From: Nostoc sp. PCC 7107
Lineage (GTDB): Bacteria; Cyanobacteriota; Cyanobacteriia; Cyanobacteriales; Nostocaceae
Assembly: GCF_000316625.1 (NCBI RefSeq)
Contig: NC_019676.1
Span: forward strand, 3,428,501 to 3,492,500
Direction of reading: 5' to 3'
DNA length: 64,000 nucleotides
This document shows positions 47,301 to 57,353 of the stretch, piece after piece; position 1 is the first letter of the stretch; every line of letters starts with the position of its first letter. The notes under the pieces are model-generated. The model was given only the letters and a program-made list of their open reading frames with translations, ran no database searches and had not been told where the DNA came from. A program made the position numbers and the translations under genes.

Positions 47301-48365
47301 TTACTTAATAGCCCCCACCCGATTCAGAGGGTAAAATCTTTTATAAGCTTTCCCAATAATTAAATTGCGAGATACTACACCCCAACAACGACTATCGTAA
47401 CTAGAATTACGGTTATCACCCAATACTAAATATGATTCAGATGGAATAGTAACTGGCTTTACCAAATATGGTGTCCCTGGTGTACAAACATCAATTAAAG
47501 TACGTTGATTAGCAGGAAGATATCTGTCTTCTACTAAGACTTGATTGTTAATATAAACTTGTCCATTTTTAAGTTCTACTTTTTCCCCAGGTAGCCCAAC
47601 TATCCGCTTAATAAAAGCATCTTGATATTGTTCTTTTAGTAGTTCATCTGTAGGCCAAAAGACAATAATATCGCCACGTTGGGGTGTTTGAAAACGATAA
47701 CTAAACTTATCAACCAGAATTTTGTCAGCCTCCCATTGGTTTGGAGTACCATGTAGAGTAGGTTCCATAGCACCTGAAGGAATCCAACGGGCTTCTACTC
47801 CGTAGGTTCTGATGATCCAGCCGATATTTAACAAACCTGATATGGCGATGAATATGGCCAGTATTAATGCCATATTTTTGGAATTTTCTCGATGAACAGG
47901 CGAAAATACATATGTGAAATAAGAAATCACTGCATAAACTATTGGTAATAAAAATAACGAAATACTGGCACAAATAATGATTAAAATAATCGCTAATATC
48001 CCCAATAACCATTTGCCGATATAGAAATAACCAATTCCTAAAAACAGATTAGATAAAAAAGTGCCTAACCACGGGTCTTTACTGGCTTTCCGTATACTTT
48101 CAAATTCTGGAGAATTTTTGCTTTTCGCACAATGATAAGCATCGAAAAGATTCCAGATAGCTAAAACAAACTGAGATAATAATAGAATTAAACCCAGGAC
48201 AATACTGCCGCGAATTCCTAAAATTAGCCAAAAACTAATAATAAATAGCAATAAATATAGAGCTATAATGATGTACCCTCTGTTGCGATCGCCAGAATAG
48301 ATTTGTCCTAAACCCGGAAGTATTTTTGAGAAATTTACAGCCAACCAAGGTTCTCTGTTAGACAC
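47301..48365 (-). CDS. Signal peptidase I homologue lacking the catalytic serine, with multi-span N-terminal domain
   Basis: 354 residues. The N-terminal ~180 residues have about six membrane helices in two related halves (WLAVNFSKILPGLGQIYSGD and WLGTFLSNLFLGIGYFYIGK), a TM2-like module. The C-terminal part is an S26 leader peptidase fold: WIPSGAMEPTL where family members have PSGSM, FIKRIVGLPGEKVEL with the general-base Lys, YLVLGDNRNSSYDSR and the GVVSRNLIIGKAY block. The nucleophile Ser is Ala (codon GCT at 47770-47772 on the minus strand) while Lys is kept. It is therefore probably not a conventional peptidase; a scaffold or binding role is possible. Confidence 0.87.
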   Translation of the reverse strand: MSNREPWLAVNFSKILPGLGQIYSGDRNRGYIIIALYLLLFIISFWLILGIRGSIVLGLILLLSQFVLAIWNLFDAYHCAKSKNSPEFESIRKASKDPWLGTFLSNLFLGIGYFYIGKWLLGILAIILIIICASISLFLLPIVYAVISYFTYVFSPVHRENSKNMALILAIFIAISGLLNIGWIIRTYGVEARWIPSGAMEPTLHGTPNQWEADKILVDKFSYRFQTPQRGDIIVFWPTDELLKEQYQDAFIKRIVGLPGEKVELKNGQVYINNQVLVEDRYLPANQRTLIDVCTPGTPYLVKPVTIPSESYLVLGDNRNSSYDSRCWGVVSRNLIIGKAYKRFYPLNRVGAIK

Positions 48366-48524
48366 GAGAATTACTCCACTACCAATTCATATATAATACA
48401 ATAATCAACAGTGAATTTGCGTAATTTTGTAGCAGAGAAGCGATCGCCGACTCTATCCCAAATTGCAGATTTCTGAAACTGATCGCATCTATGCTGATTT
48501 ACCAAATGCCCATAATAGTTCCAC

Positions 48525-49031
48525 ATGAAACCGAGTTTAAAACACTACGCTGATTACTTGCGAATGGCTTTTGAGTTAAATCTTTGTTCGCAGGCTGAAA
48601 TCATCGACTGGGCAGATAAACTAATTGAAGAATATGACCATCTTGAAAATTGGATGATTGAGCTATCAACAAGTGTAGATAAACATCTATTAGACATTAT
48701 CCACTTGCTTGATTTTATTCCCGGCGAACAAGATTTAGAAATTTCTTTAAGATTGTTAATTGCTAAATTAGGTAAAATTTATCCAACGCTTGAGCTTGAA
48801 AATAATCGCTGTGCTAAACCTGAACATAGTAAGTTATTGCGATCGCTATATCACTTAGTTCTTGATAATAGCTGTTTCGAGGAACTAAGAAGAGCTATTT
48901 ATCAGATTGATATGGATCTTGACTATGTAGAGCAAGGTTATGCAGATTGGTCGGTAATTCAAGAGGATTATGAACAGTTAATTGCTACTAGTTGTGATTA
49001 TCAACAATGGACTAATGGCAAAATTCAGTAG
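48525..49031 (+). CDS. Hypothetical helical protein
   Basis: 168 residues, acidic, rich in Leu and Glu, predicted mostly helical (YADYLRMAFELNLCSQAEII, LLDIIHLLDFIPGEQDLEIS, LLRSLYHLVLDNSCFEELRR). No signal peptide or membrane segment. No family recognised. It sits alone, divergent from the signal-peptidase homologue. Confidence 0.65.
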   Translation: MKPSLKHYADYLRMAFELNLCSQAEIIDWADKLIEEYDHLENWMIELSTSVDKHLLDIIHLLDFIPGEQDLEISLRLLIAKLGKIYPTLELENNRCAKPEHSKLLRSLYHLVLDNSCFEELRRAIYQIDMDLDYVEQGYADWSVIQEDYEQLIATSCDYQQWTNGKIQ

Positions 49032-49348
49032 TTCAAATGTAAAATAACTGTTGATTATTTATTGTCAGCCAGACGCTGAAAAAACTTGCTACAAAGGCAT
49101 CTGGGATATTCAACTCTCAAAAAAATGTAAATATTACGTAGAGTCTTTGTCAACTTAATGCTTTTACTTTAAAAGTTGCGGAATTTTCGCCTCAGCAGCA
49201 TTTACAAAAAGCCTCGCAATTGTTTCAATTAAGCTAGAATTGTTAAAGGTTCTTTACAGAATTTGCCTAACACCCCTAATTCTGTTAAAACAGCCTAGCA
49301 CTTAAATGTAAATCTACAAAACCTTTCTAGAGTTGACACTAAGCCTCT
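49032..49348. other. Intergenic region upstream of typA
   Basis: 317 bp without an ORF or clear regulatory motif; probably the typA promoter and leader. AT-rich with short A runs near 49120. Confidence 0.45.
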
Positions 49349-51139
49349 ATGACGCTCCCAATTCGTAACGTCGCCATTATCGCCCACGTAGACCACGGCA
49401 AAACCACCTTGGTTGATGCACTCCTCAAACAATCCGGCATTTTCCGCGAAGGCGAAGACGTTCCGGATTGCGTCATGGACTCCAACGCCCTCGAACGTGA
49501 GCGCGGAATTACTATTCTGTCTAAAAATACAGCAGTTCGCTACAAAGAGACGCTGATCAATATTGTTGATACTCCCGGACACGCTGACTTCGGTGGTGAA
49601 GTTGAACGTGTACTCGGCATGGTTGATGGATGTTTGCTAATTGTTGATGCCAATGAAGGCCCCATGCCACAAACTCGCTTCGTGCTGAAAAAAGCTTTGG
49701 AAAAAGGTTTGCGCCCTATCGTTGTGCTAAACAAAATAGATCGCGCCAAAGCTGACCCCCACGTTGCTGTTGATAAAGTATTGGATCTGTTTTTGGAATT
49801 AGGCGCAGACGAAGATCAGTGTGATTTCACCTATCTGTTCGCCTCCGGTATGGCAGGTTATGCCAAAGAAAGCATGGAAGCAGAAGCGGTTGATATGCAG
49901 CCTCTGTTTAATGCGATTCTGCAACACGTTCCACCACCAGTAGGCGACATCAACAAGCCCCTGCAATTGCAAGTCACAACCCTAGATTATTCTGAATACT
50001 TGGGACGGATTGTCATTGGCAGAATCCACAACGGGACAATCCGCGCTGGGCAACAAGCGGCTTTGGTTACAGAGAGTGGTGCTATTGTCAAGGGCAAAAT
50101 CACCAAGTTGATGGGATTTGAAGGCTTGAAGCGAGTAGAAATGGAAGAAGCTACCGCCGGTTATATTGTCGCTGTGGCTGGTTTTGCTGATGCGTACATT
50201 GGTGAAACAATCACTGACCCAACCGAACCTCAAGCTTTACCACTAATTAAGGTGGATGAGCCTACCTTACAAATGACCTTCTGGGTAAACGATTCACCCT
50301 TTGCTGGTCAAGAAGGTAAGTTGGTGACATCGAGACAAGTACGCGATCGCCTGTTCCGCGAATTAGAAACCAACGTTGCATTGCGTGTTGAAGAAACCGA
50401 CTCTCCCGATAAGTTTCTAGTTTCCGGTCGTGGTGAATTGCACCTGGGTATCTTAATCGAAACCATGCGCCGAGAAGGTTTTGAGTTCCAAGTATCCCAA
50501 CCACAAGTAATTTACCGCGAAATCAACGGTCAACCTTGCGAACCTTATGAACTCTTGGTTTTAGACGTTCCTGGTGATGCAGTTGGTAGCTGTATCGAAC
50601 GTCTAGGACAACGCAAAGGCGAAATGCAAGATATGCAGCCCGGAAGTGGCGATCGCACCCAGTTAGAGTTCGTCATCCCCGCCCGTGGTTTGATTGGTTT
50701 CCGTGGTGAATTCATGCGGATGACCCGTGGTGAAGGTATCATGAACCACAGCTTCTTAGATTATCGTCAACTCAGTGGTGATATTGAAGCCCGTAACAAA
50801 GGCGTTCTTATTTCCTTTGAAGAAGGCGTGTCTACCTTCTACGCCATGAAAAACGCTGAAGATAGAGGCTCATTCTTCATTACTCCCGGTACTAAAGTTT
50901 ACCGAGGCATGATTGTCGGTGAACACAATCGCCCTCAAGACTTAGAATTGAATGTCTGCAAAACCAAGCAGTTAACCAACCACCGCGCCGCCGGTGGTGA
51001 TGAATTGGTTCAGTTACAAGCACCAATCGACATGAGTTTAGAGCGTGCGTTGGAGTACATCGGCCCCGATGAGTTGGTGGAAGTTACACCCCAGTCAATT
51101 CGTCTACGGAAGATGTCCAAGAAATTGGCGAAACGGTAA
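49349..51139 (+). CDS. typA: Ribosome-associated GTPase TypA/BipA
   Basis: Translational GTPase involved in ribosome assembly and stress growth. There are 596 residues. G1 [16 protein letters not shown]2 in [16 protein letters not shown]3 [17 protein letters not shown]4 VVLNKIDRA, then EF-G-like domains II, III and V and the TypA-specific C-terminal domain ([40 protein letters not shown]). Monocistronic with its own terminator at 51166. Confidence 0.97.
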   Translation: MTLPIRNVAIIAHVDHGKTTLVDALLKQSGIFREGEDVPDCVMDSNALERERGITILSKNTAVRYKETLINIVDTPGHADFGGEVERVLGMVDGCLLIVDANEGPMPQTRFVLKKALEKGLRPIVVLNKIDRAKADPHVAVDKVLDLFLELGADEDQCDFTYLFASGMAGYAKESMEAEAVDMQPLFNAILQHVPPPVGDINKPLQLQVTTLDYSEYLGRIVIGRIHNGTIRAGQQAALVTESGAIVKGKITKLMGFEGLKRVEMEEATAGYIVAVAGFADAYIGETITDPTEPQALPLIKVDEPTLQMTFWVNDSPFAGQEGKLVTSRQVRDRLFRELETNVALRVEETDSPDKFLVSGRGELHLGILIETMRREGFEFQVSQPQVIYREINGQPCEPYELLVLDVPGDAVGSCIERLGQRKGEMQDMQPGSGDRTQLEFVIPARGLIGFRGEFMRMTRGEGIMNHSFLDYRQLSGDIEARNKGVLISFEEGVSTFYAMKNAEDRGSFFITPGTKVYRGMIVGEHNRPQDLELNVCKTKQLTNHRAAGGDELVQLQAPIDMSLERALEYIGPDELVEVTPQSIRLRKMSKKLAKR

Positions 51140-51165
51140 GTAAAGCGATCGTTTAATTAATTTAG

Positions 51166-51189
51166 AAAGCCCACATCAGTGGGCTTTTT
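51166..51189 (+). terminator. Rho-independent terminator of typA
   Basis: AAGCCCAC-ATCA-GTGGGCTT followed by TTT, 26 nt after the typA stop. Confidence 0.9.
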
Positions 51190-51312
51190 AGTTTGATATT
51201 TGCGGTGTGTTACTTAGATACCTACAACATCAGATCTCTTGCACTCTTTCCAGTCGTTTTTGAACTGTTAAGCTAGGATAGAGCAGAAAATTAAAAATTT
51301 GCAAAACACCCT

Positions 51313-52119
51313 GTGAACGAAAGCAAAGGCATTCCGGTATATCTCGATCGAACCAAGCGTAAATTTGCTGACTTAGCTGCGGAGAAAATCGATGTTACAG
51401 ATTGGCATCCATCAAACACTCCTGCTCAAAACCTTTGGCGATGCTTTGAAGCTTTACAAGATATTAAGAACTTGCTACAGGGGAGCAGTATCCTCAGTAG
51501 TGAAGACGAACGTCGCAGACGTGTCAAAATTCTTATTACTCCTCTTTACTCACTCTGTTTAGCTATACGTGATCTCTTAAACTACTTAAATTCCGGTATT
51601 GAAATGAAAAGCCGATTTAATAAGAAGGAGAGAGCAAAGATAAATAAACTGCTTAGTGAATTTTCGAGAGTCGTTCCACTTGATCAGACAAGTGCTATTC
51701 GAGGTATTCGAGATCAATTATCAGCACATATAGATAAGTTGATGCCCTACGAAGCTCAAAGTATTTTTGATAAGGCTCAAAATCATGAAGTTGGTGCTTG
51801 GTTGCATCAATGTATTATTACTCTAAATCAGGTACTAACACTCGACGTTTTTGGCTGGACTACTGACGATTGCCCTGAAGGTTATTTTCGCTTGATGGCG
51901 ATAGAACCTTGGTTGGTGAAGTGGAAGCTTGAAAATGGTGAGCCATCTATATTTGCTGGAGTTCATATTGCAGATTCACCTAAGAAGTTAATCAGAGAGG
52001 CCTATGAACAAATTATACGAAGTTCACAGTGGATGTTTCGCCCTGAAGATTCACGTATTGTGTTACTTCAAGAGAAGGCTACTGAGACTTCAAAACCTTT
52101 ACAACAGCATAACCACTAG
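51313..52119 (+). CDS. Uncharacterised helical protein with HEPN-like RX5H motif
   Basis: 268 residues from a GTG at 51313. Mostly helical, cytosolic. IRGIRDQLSAHIDKLMP contains R-x5-H, the spacing seen in HEPN-domain RNases (Rx4-6H), and LNYLNSGIEMKSRFNKKERA precedes it. The C-terminal part (YFRLMAIEPWLVKWKLENGE) is unlike known families to me. It lies just upstream of a BrnT/BrnA pair, so a defence or toxin role is possible but unproven. A HEPN assignment from one motif is weak. Confidence 0.55.
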   Translation: MNESKGIPVYLDRTKRKFADLAAEKIDVTDWHPSNTPAQNLWRCFEALQDIKNLLQGSSILSSEDERRRRVKILITPLYSLCLAIRDLLNYLNSGIEMKSRFNKKERAKINKLLSEFSRVVPLDQTSAIRGIRDQLSAHIDKLMPYEAQSIFDKAQNHEVGAWLHQCIITLNQVLTLDVFGWTTDDCPEGYFRLMAIEPWLVKWKLENGEPSIFAGVHIADSPKKLIREAYEQIIRSSQWMFRPEDSRIVLLQEKATETSKPLQQHNH

Positions 52120-52136
52120 TAGTTACTGCAACATAA

Positions 52137-52707
<571 letters not shown>

Positions 52708-52799
52708 TATTTGTCAGCAATACTTTAACTGCGATCGCCACAACTCACACGAAAGGTTTTTAGTGGGAAGCGATCGCCCTTGTCATAAACTAACTTAAA

Positions 52800-53243
52800 T
52801 CAAGGCAAATAATCGTTATCTAATAATTGTGCAAGAGTGTAAGGACATTTTTTGGGAAAAATTGTTAAATCGGTTTTAACTTGCACAAAATCAATTGCAC
52901 TTTGATTAATATTCTCTAAATCATCCTGCAATTTATTCATTAAATTTGTGGTTAGATGATTATTTAAGTCATATCTAAAAGTTTTAATTTCTCCAAGCCA
53001 ATGACGATAATTTCTCTCATAATCTACCTGCCAATACTGGAGTAATAATATATGAATCATAATTTGTCTTAAAAGACTCTTAGCCTTCGCTAAATCTCTT
53101 TTCCCCAAACTAATTAATTCTTCAATTAAGTTTTCTATATCTAGTTGGTTAAACTGCTTTTGTTTTAATAATTTAATAGTTTCTTCTAGCCATAAACTAT
53201 CATCTGTTTCATAAAGTTGTTTTAAGTTGGTAGTAATTGTCAT
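52800..53243 (-). CDS. DUF29 family protein
   Basis: 147 residues from the ATG at 53243 (MTITTNLKQLYETDDSLWLE). DUF29 blocks are LYETDDSLWLEETIKLLKQK, DIENLIEELISLGKRDLAKA, LLRQIMIHILLLQYWQVDYE and NYRHWLGEIKTFR. Function unknown; very common in cyanobacteria and often multicopy. It ends upstream of the IS630 copy. Confidence 0.9.
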   Translation of the reverse strand: MTITTNLKQLYETDDSLWLEETIKLLKQKQFNQLDIENLIEELISLGKRDLAKAKSLLRQIMIHILLLQYWQVDYERNYRHWLGEIKTFRYDLNNHLTTNLMNKLQDDLENINQSAIDFVQVKTDLTIFPKKCPYTLAQLLDNDYLP

Positions 53244-53279
53244 ATTTTTACCTGCTACCGACATTCTATAATTTAATTA

Positions 53280-54440
53280 TATAGGAATCATATTTGATTT
53301 ATGAAAAGAACCACGAGATAATACGGAGGGAGATATCTGTCTAACAGAGAACAATGATAAACCAGCATATACAAACCGCGATACCTGGGGTGGGCGTAGC
53401 CATCGCAGAACGACAAGAATTTATAGATGATCGGCCAGATGCGCGTGAGGTGAGGAAAGCATTGGCAGTCAAACTGGTTTATCAAGGCTACAAGTATGAG
53501 GAAATTCAAACAATTTTAGATGTGTCACTTGGTTCGATAACAAGCTGGAAACAAGCCTACGAAGAGTATGGAATTTCGGGACTGTGCCTGAACCACAAGG
53601 GAAGAAAAAGCTACTTAACTGTTCAACAACGAGAAGAAGTTTTAAGTTGGTTGCAAACAAAGGAATGTTGGGAGCTTGGGGAACTTGAAGATAAATTGGC
53701 TTTTGAATACGATGTAACTTATGAGTCAAAACGCAGCTATTATGACTTATTTGATGCAGCAGGAATTAGTTGGAAGAAAACTACAAAACTGAATCCAAAA
53801 GCCGATCCGGAAGCTGTGGCAGTAAAAAAAAAACAGATTGAGACATTGTTGGCAAGCCGCAGAAAAGAAATAGAAGCAGGATTATTGAGAGTATTGTTGA
53901 TAGATGAGTGTCATCTATTGTGGGGAGACTTGAGTGGGTAAGTCTGGGGTAAAACTGACCAAGAAATAGGAGTTCCGGTTGTCAATGAACGAGACAAACA
54001 GACGTACTACGGAGCAGTTGACTATCTCAAAGGTGAATTACTTCTTAAAGCTTATGATGCAGGTAATTCAGACAATACGATTGATTATCTACGTTATTTA
54101 TTAGACCAGTCACCTCACCAACAATTACTGATTTTTTGGGATGGTGCTTCTTACCATCGTTCCCATCTTGTCCAAGACTTTTTAGCCGAGGTAAACCTTG
54201 GTTTACCGGAAGAACAATGGCAAATTCACTGCGTCCGTTTTGCTCCTAATTGCCCATCACAAAATCCGATGGAGGATATTTGGTTACAAGCTAAAACTTG
54301 GGTGCGGCGTTTCTGTGCTTTAATTCCTTCGTTCTCTCATCTCAAATGGATGTTCGAGTGGTTTATTCGACACACTACTTTTGATTTTGCCACCCTTCAA
54401 ATGTACGGAGCTTTTTCAGAAATCAAATATTAGTCCTATA
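53280..54440 (+). mobile_element. IS630-family insertion sequence, second type
   Basis: Terminal inverted repeats TATAGGAATCATATTTGATTT (left, 53280-53300) and its near complement at 54420-54440 (two mismatches), with TA at each outer end. The single transposase frame inside is interrupted by one stop. It is unrelated in repeat sequence and transposase to the element in the CRISPR array. Confidence 0.88.
53354..54433 (+). pseudogene. IS630-family transposase with one in-frame nonsense codon
   Basis: Reading through the TAA at 53939-53941 gives a continuous 359-codon frame. The N-terminal half has a helix-turn-helix (YQGYKYEEIQTILDVSLGSI) and the first DDE Asp (LLIDECHLLWGDLSG). The C-terminal half has LLIFWDGASYHRSHL (second Asp) and RFAPNCPSQNPMEDIWLQAK (Glu region). 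A TAC or TAT (Tyr, as in related GDLxGYVWG segments) turned into TAA by a point change would explain it. No frameshift is present, so decay is recent. Confidence 0.85.
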
Positions 54441-55174
54441 TTACATTAAGTGAATTGTAGGTTTGTACCCATATTCACTACCAAAAAAATTCCTAAACTT
54501 TAAGACATGATTCGGGTTGATGAAGTCTTTGCTTGGTTGCAGCGAAAAAGTTAAGATTATTATTTTAATTTAGATAACTTTAGAAAGCATCTAAAATTAC
54601 CCAATATCAACAGTCTAAGAATAAAAGCTGTTGGTAGAGGGTTAGGAAGCGATCGCTCAATTTCTGATTCTGTTTAAGTATAAGGTTAGAGGAAGTATTT
54701 TTATCCTCGTTGCAACAAAAGAAAATTAGCAACATAGGAGTTTCATCAGAAGGGGGTTTTGTCTTTGTAAACCTGACTTCCAGTAGCTTGGTGCAAGATA
54801 TCCATTAAAAACATTTAAGTCACAGCAACGCAGATTATGGGTTATCTTTAGCAGATTTATCTAATTACTCTCTCTGAATAGCCCTTTCAAGGTATGTCAG
54901 ATTTCGTTACCTTGATATTTTCACATATCTTAACAAAACTACAAATTATTCCCTTAGACAATAGATTGAAGACACTAGTCTTAAATTAACTAAAATATTG
55001 CTTATTCTTTAGATTTACGTCAAAAAAACTTATTAAATTACTGAGTTTATGAATTTACAAGAATAAGCTATAAAACTCAACCTATTATCTTAGAGATTTA
55101 TATAAATTAGTTAGTTTAGTTGAAAAATATACCACACTTTCCTATTTACATCCTATATCTGAAGGTAGAGAATA
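54441..55174. other. Intergenic region with Uma2 remnant
   Basis: About 730 bp. Near 54508-54555 a short frame MIRVDEVFAWLQRKS ending in TAA resembles the C-terminal tail of Uma2 proteins (compare ADIFSWLKVNS) and is probably the fragment left by the IS insertion or deletion. The rest is AT-rich with nothing recognised. Confidence 0.5.
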
Positions 55175-55246
55175 ATGATTAACATTGATGGGCAACCTAA
55201 GAAAATTTCTGTCTTAAGGGTGTTTGCTCAACAAGAGCCTGCCTAA
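55175..55246 (+). CDS. Possible 23-residue peptide
   Basis: ATG at 55175 preceded by GAAGGTAGAGAATA (good SD spacing), encoding MINIDGQPKKISVLRVFAQQ plus EPA, then TAA. It lies 26 bp upstream of the TPR gene. It may be a leader or signalling peptide, or chance. Confidence 0.3.
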   Translation: MINIDGQPKKISVLRVFAQQEPA

Positions 55247-55272
55247 AGTATCTCCAGTGCAACTGAGGTCAA

Positions 55273-56295
55273 ATGACGCAATCATTCAATCCAGTCCAAG
55301 AGTGGGAACAACGTCGTAATCAAGCAACCCGCTATTACCAGCAAGGTAAACTTCAAGAATCACTCGCTCTGGCAACCAAAAATTTAGAATTAGCTAGAGC
55401 AATTTCTGATCGTGCCAAAGAGGGTTACACGTTAAACGACCTCGGTTTAGCTCACCTTGGTTGCTGGCAACCTCAAAGGGCATTAGAGTGTTTTGAACAG
55501 GCGCTTTTGGTTGCTCAAGATATAAATAACGCCAGAGCAGAAGCAACTGCCCTCAGTAATCTTGGTTCTACCTACAGCCGTCTCGGAAAGTTTTCGCAAG
55601 CGCTGAAATATCTCGATCAAGCTCTGAAAATCTTTAGAAGATTGCAAGACACTCAGGGTGAAGTGTCGACGCTCAATGATGTGGCACTAATTTACACTAA
55701 ATTAGGAGAACCCAAACGTGCGCTGTTATTACAACACCAAATTCTCTCAATGCGGCGATTACTAGGTGATTTTTCTGGTGAAGCCACCACATTAAATGGT
55801 CTTGGGTTTGCTTACAGTATCTTAGGCCAGCATGGACAAGCTCTAGAATTTTTGCAGGAAGCGCTTTCTATTCAACGAGCAGTCAAAAATTTTGTTGGTG
55901 AAGCAACTACTATGAATAATATTGCTTCTGTTTATAGTGATTTAGGGCAACCTAAACAAGCACTGCTACTTGACTATCAAGTACTTTTATCTCGCCGCGC
56001 ACTTCAAGACAGATCTGGTGAAGCCACAACTCTGAACAACATTGGTTATACCTACAGCATTTTGGGTAATAACTGGCAGGCAATGAAATTTTATAAGCAA
56101 GCGATCGCAATTTATCAAGAATTAGGCGATCGTCTGGGAGAAATTTCGAGCTTGTTAAATATGGGTAACTTGTATGCCTCAACAAAACGTAAAAAGAAGG
56201 CATTATCTTGTTACCAAAACGCCCATGAATTATCTCAGCAAATTGAGTATCAACCACTATCGCAAAAAGTACAGCAGCAGATAGATTCTCTGTAG
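55273..56295 (+). CDS. TPR-repeat protein
   Basis: 340 residues made of about seven ~40-residue TPR units of the NB-ARC/Kinesin-light-chain-like type (ATALSNLGSTYSRLGKFSQA, STLNDVALIYTKLGEPKRAL, TTLNGLGFAYSILGQHGQAL, TTMNNIASVYSDLGQPKQAL). No effector domain, signal peptide or membrane segment. A soluble protein-interaction scaffold. Next plus-strand gene is far away; the minus-strand tRNA array starts 13 bp after its stop. Confidence 0.9.
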   Translation: MTQSFNPVQEWEQRRNQATRYYQQGKLQESLALATKNLELARAISDRAKEGYTLNDLGLAHLGCWQPQRALECFEQALLVAQDINNARAEATALSNLGSTYSRLGKFSQALKYLDQALKIFRRLQDTQGEVSTLNDVALIYTKLGEPKRALLLQHQILSMRRLLGDFSGEATTLNGLGFAYSILGQHGQALEFLQEALSIQRAVKNFVGEATTMNNIASVYSDLGQPKQALLLDYQVLLSRRALQDRSGEATTLNNIGYTYSILGNNWQAMKFYKQAIAIYQELGDRLGEISSLLNMGNLYASTKRKKKALSCYQNAHELSQQIEYQPLSQKVQQQIDSL

Positions 56296-56307
56296 AAGTC
56301 TATTGAA

Positions 56308-56381
56308 AATGGGTGGTAGAGGAGTCGAACCTCTCTATAGCGGATTAAAAGCCCGCTGCACCGCCGCTATGCCAACCACCC
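56308..56381 (-). tRNA. tRNA-Lys(TTT)
   Basis: Acceptor GGGTGGT/ACCACCC, anticodon loop CTTTTAA, T-loop TTCGACT. Standard cloverleaf, last gene of the array in transcription order. Confidence 0.95.
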
Positions 56382-56405
56382 ATGAATAAGGAGTGGGAAG
56401 TAAAA

Positions 56406-56476
56406 TCCACCAGGGAGGTACTGCCCCTCCTATAACTGTGTTATCAGCACAGCGCCTCACTTTTCGGCTTCAAGTG
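56406..56476 (-). tRNA. tRNA-Ile(GAT)-like with altered elbow
   Basis: Anticodon stem CTGTG/CACAG with loop CTGATAA (GAT). Acceptor CCACTTG/CTGGTGG, A73. T-loop is GGCAGTA instead of TTCxAxT and the D-loop lacks the GG pair (AAAAGTGA); A8 replaces U8. Possibly a divergent functional tRNA or a decaying one. Confidence 0.7.
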
Positions 56477-56481
56477 GAAGG

Positions 56482-56564
56482 CGGAAGATGGAGGAATCGA
56501 ACCCCTAGGTATTGCCCTACCCCGGTTTTCAAGACCGGTTGCCAGCCATTTAGCGGCATCTTCC
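56482..56564 (-). tRNA. tRNA-Ser(TGA)
   Basis: Class II tRNA: anticodon stem CCGGT/ACCGG, loop CTTGAAA, long variable arm (GGTAGGGCAATACC), T-loop TTCGATT, G73. Confidence 0.95.
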
Positions 56565-56571
56565 ATTTAGG

Positions 56572-56646
56572 GGTGTCTGACGAGACTCGAACTCGCTATT
56601 ACTGGTTCCACAAACCAGCGCCTCGACCAATTTGGCTTCAGACACC
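56572..56646 (-). tRNA. tRNA-His(GTG)
   Basis: Loop TTGTGGA, acceptor GTGTCTG/CAGACAC with an extra 5' G facing C73 (the tRNA-His hallmark), T-loop TTCGAGT. Confidence 0.95.
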
Positions 56647-56651
56647 ATCAG

Positions 56652-56725
56652 TGGAATCAATGGGAATTGAACCCATAACCTCCTGCTTGCAAGGCAGGCG
56701 CTCTAGCCATTTGAGCTATGACCCC
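56652..56725 (-). tRNA. tRNA-Ala(TGC)
   Basis: Loop CTTGCAA, stem CCTGC/GCAGG, T-loop TTCAATT. Acceptor GGGGTCA pairs through two G-T wobbles; no G3-U70, the usual alanine identity pair, at first sight (G3-T70 is present on inspection: GGG...TTCC). Confidence 0.92.
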
Positions 56726-56792
56726 ATGAAGAAAATAAAAAGTGTAAAGTAAAAAGTAAAAAGAAATACTTTTGCCTTTTGACTTATTCAGG

Positions 56793-56866
56793 CGAGAGTG
56801 GTAGGACTCAGACCTACAACCTTCGAGTTAGAAGCTCGATGCTCTCTTCGATTGAGCTACACTCCC
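56793..56866 (-). tRNA. tRNA-Arg(TCT) with compensated elbow
   Basis: Loop CTTCTAA, stem TCGAG/CTCGA, acceptor GGGAGTG/CACTCTC, G73. D-loop AATCGAAGA has A19 instead of G19 and the T-loop TCTGAGT has C55, T56 instead of T55, C56, so the 19-56 pair changes from G-C to A-U. Confidence 0.9.
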
Positions 56867-56875
56867 AATGATTGG

Positions 56876-56947
56876 TAGTCCTGGCAGGAATCGAACCCGC
56901 AACTTATTGCTTGTAAGGCAATTGCTCTACCGTTGAACTACAGGACT
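56876..56947 (-). tRNA. tRNA-Val(TAC)
   Basis: Loop CTTACAA, stem ATTGC/GCAAT, acceptor AGTCCTG/CAGGACT, A73, T-loop TTCGATT, genomic CCA after A73. Confidence 0.94.
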
Positions 56948-56952
56948 ACGCA

Positions 56953-57023
56953 AGCGATCGACGAGACTCGAACTCGTACCGTGAGTTTGGAAGACTCTTA
57001 TGCTGCCGTTACACCACGATCGC
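56953..57023 (-). tRNA. tRNA-Gly(TCC)
   Basis: Loop CTTCCAA, acceptor GCGATCG/CGATCGC (a HIP1-like palindrome), T73, T-loop TTCGAGT. Confidence 0.93.
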
Positions 57024-57035
57024 ATCGCATTCTGA

Positions 57036-57107
57036 AGCTGGTGACAGGAATTGAACCTGCAACCTACTGATTACAAGTCAGTTGCTCTGCCAATTGAGCT
57101 ACACCAG
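57036..57107 (-). tRNA. tRNA-Thr(TGT)
   Basis: Loop CTTGTAA, stem ACTGA/TCAGT, acceptor GCTGGTG/CACCAGC, T-loop TTCAATT. Confidence 0.95.
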
Positions 57108-57116
57108 CACTTGTTA

Positions 57117-57177
57117 AAAAGTAAAAAGATTTTCTTTTTCTTTACTTTTGCCTTTTAACTTTTAACTTTTGCCTTAT
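57117..57177. repeat. STRR block inside the tRNA array
   Basis: AAAAAGTAAAAAG, then heptamers of the TTTTAAC/TTTTGCC type, between tRNA-Thr and the first tRNA-Met. Confidence 0.6.
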
Positions 57178-57182
57178 TTGGT

Positions 57183-57254
57183 GACGGGGGCAGGAGTTGC
57201 ACCTGCTGATATGAGGCTTATGAGACCTCTAAGCCACTCTTGCTCCATCCCCGC
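57183..57254 (-). tRNA. tRNA-Met(CAT)-like, degenerate
   Basis: Loop CTCATAA, stem GAGGT/GCCTC. T-loop is TGCAACT and the D-loop (AAGAGTG) has AG instead of GG; acceptor pairing is imperfect. The GGAGCA segment recalls an initiator but the anticodon stem lacks three G-C pairs. Ends are approximate. Confidence 0.7.
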
Positions 57255-57264
57255 ATTTCACCAA

Positions 57265-57338
57265 TGCCCCTGACTGGATTTGAACCAGCAACCTCTTCGT
57301 TCTAAGCGAAGCGCCTCTTCCGGTTGGGCTACAAGGGC
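57265..57338 (-). tRNA. tRNA-Leu(TAG) with short variable loop
   Basis: Acceptor GCCCTTG/CAGGGGC, A73, loop CTTAGAA, stem CTTCG/CGAAG, variable region of 5-6 nt, T-loop TTCAAAT. A normal bacterial tRNA-Leu is class II with a long variable arm; this is about 74 nt. Confidence 0.9.
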
Positions 57339-57353
57339 ATACTCTGATATTGG

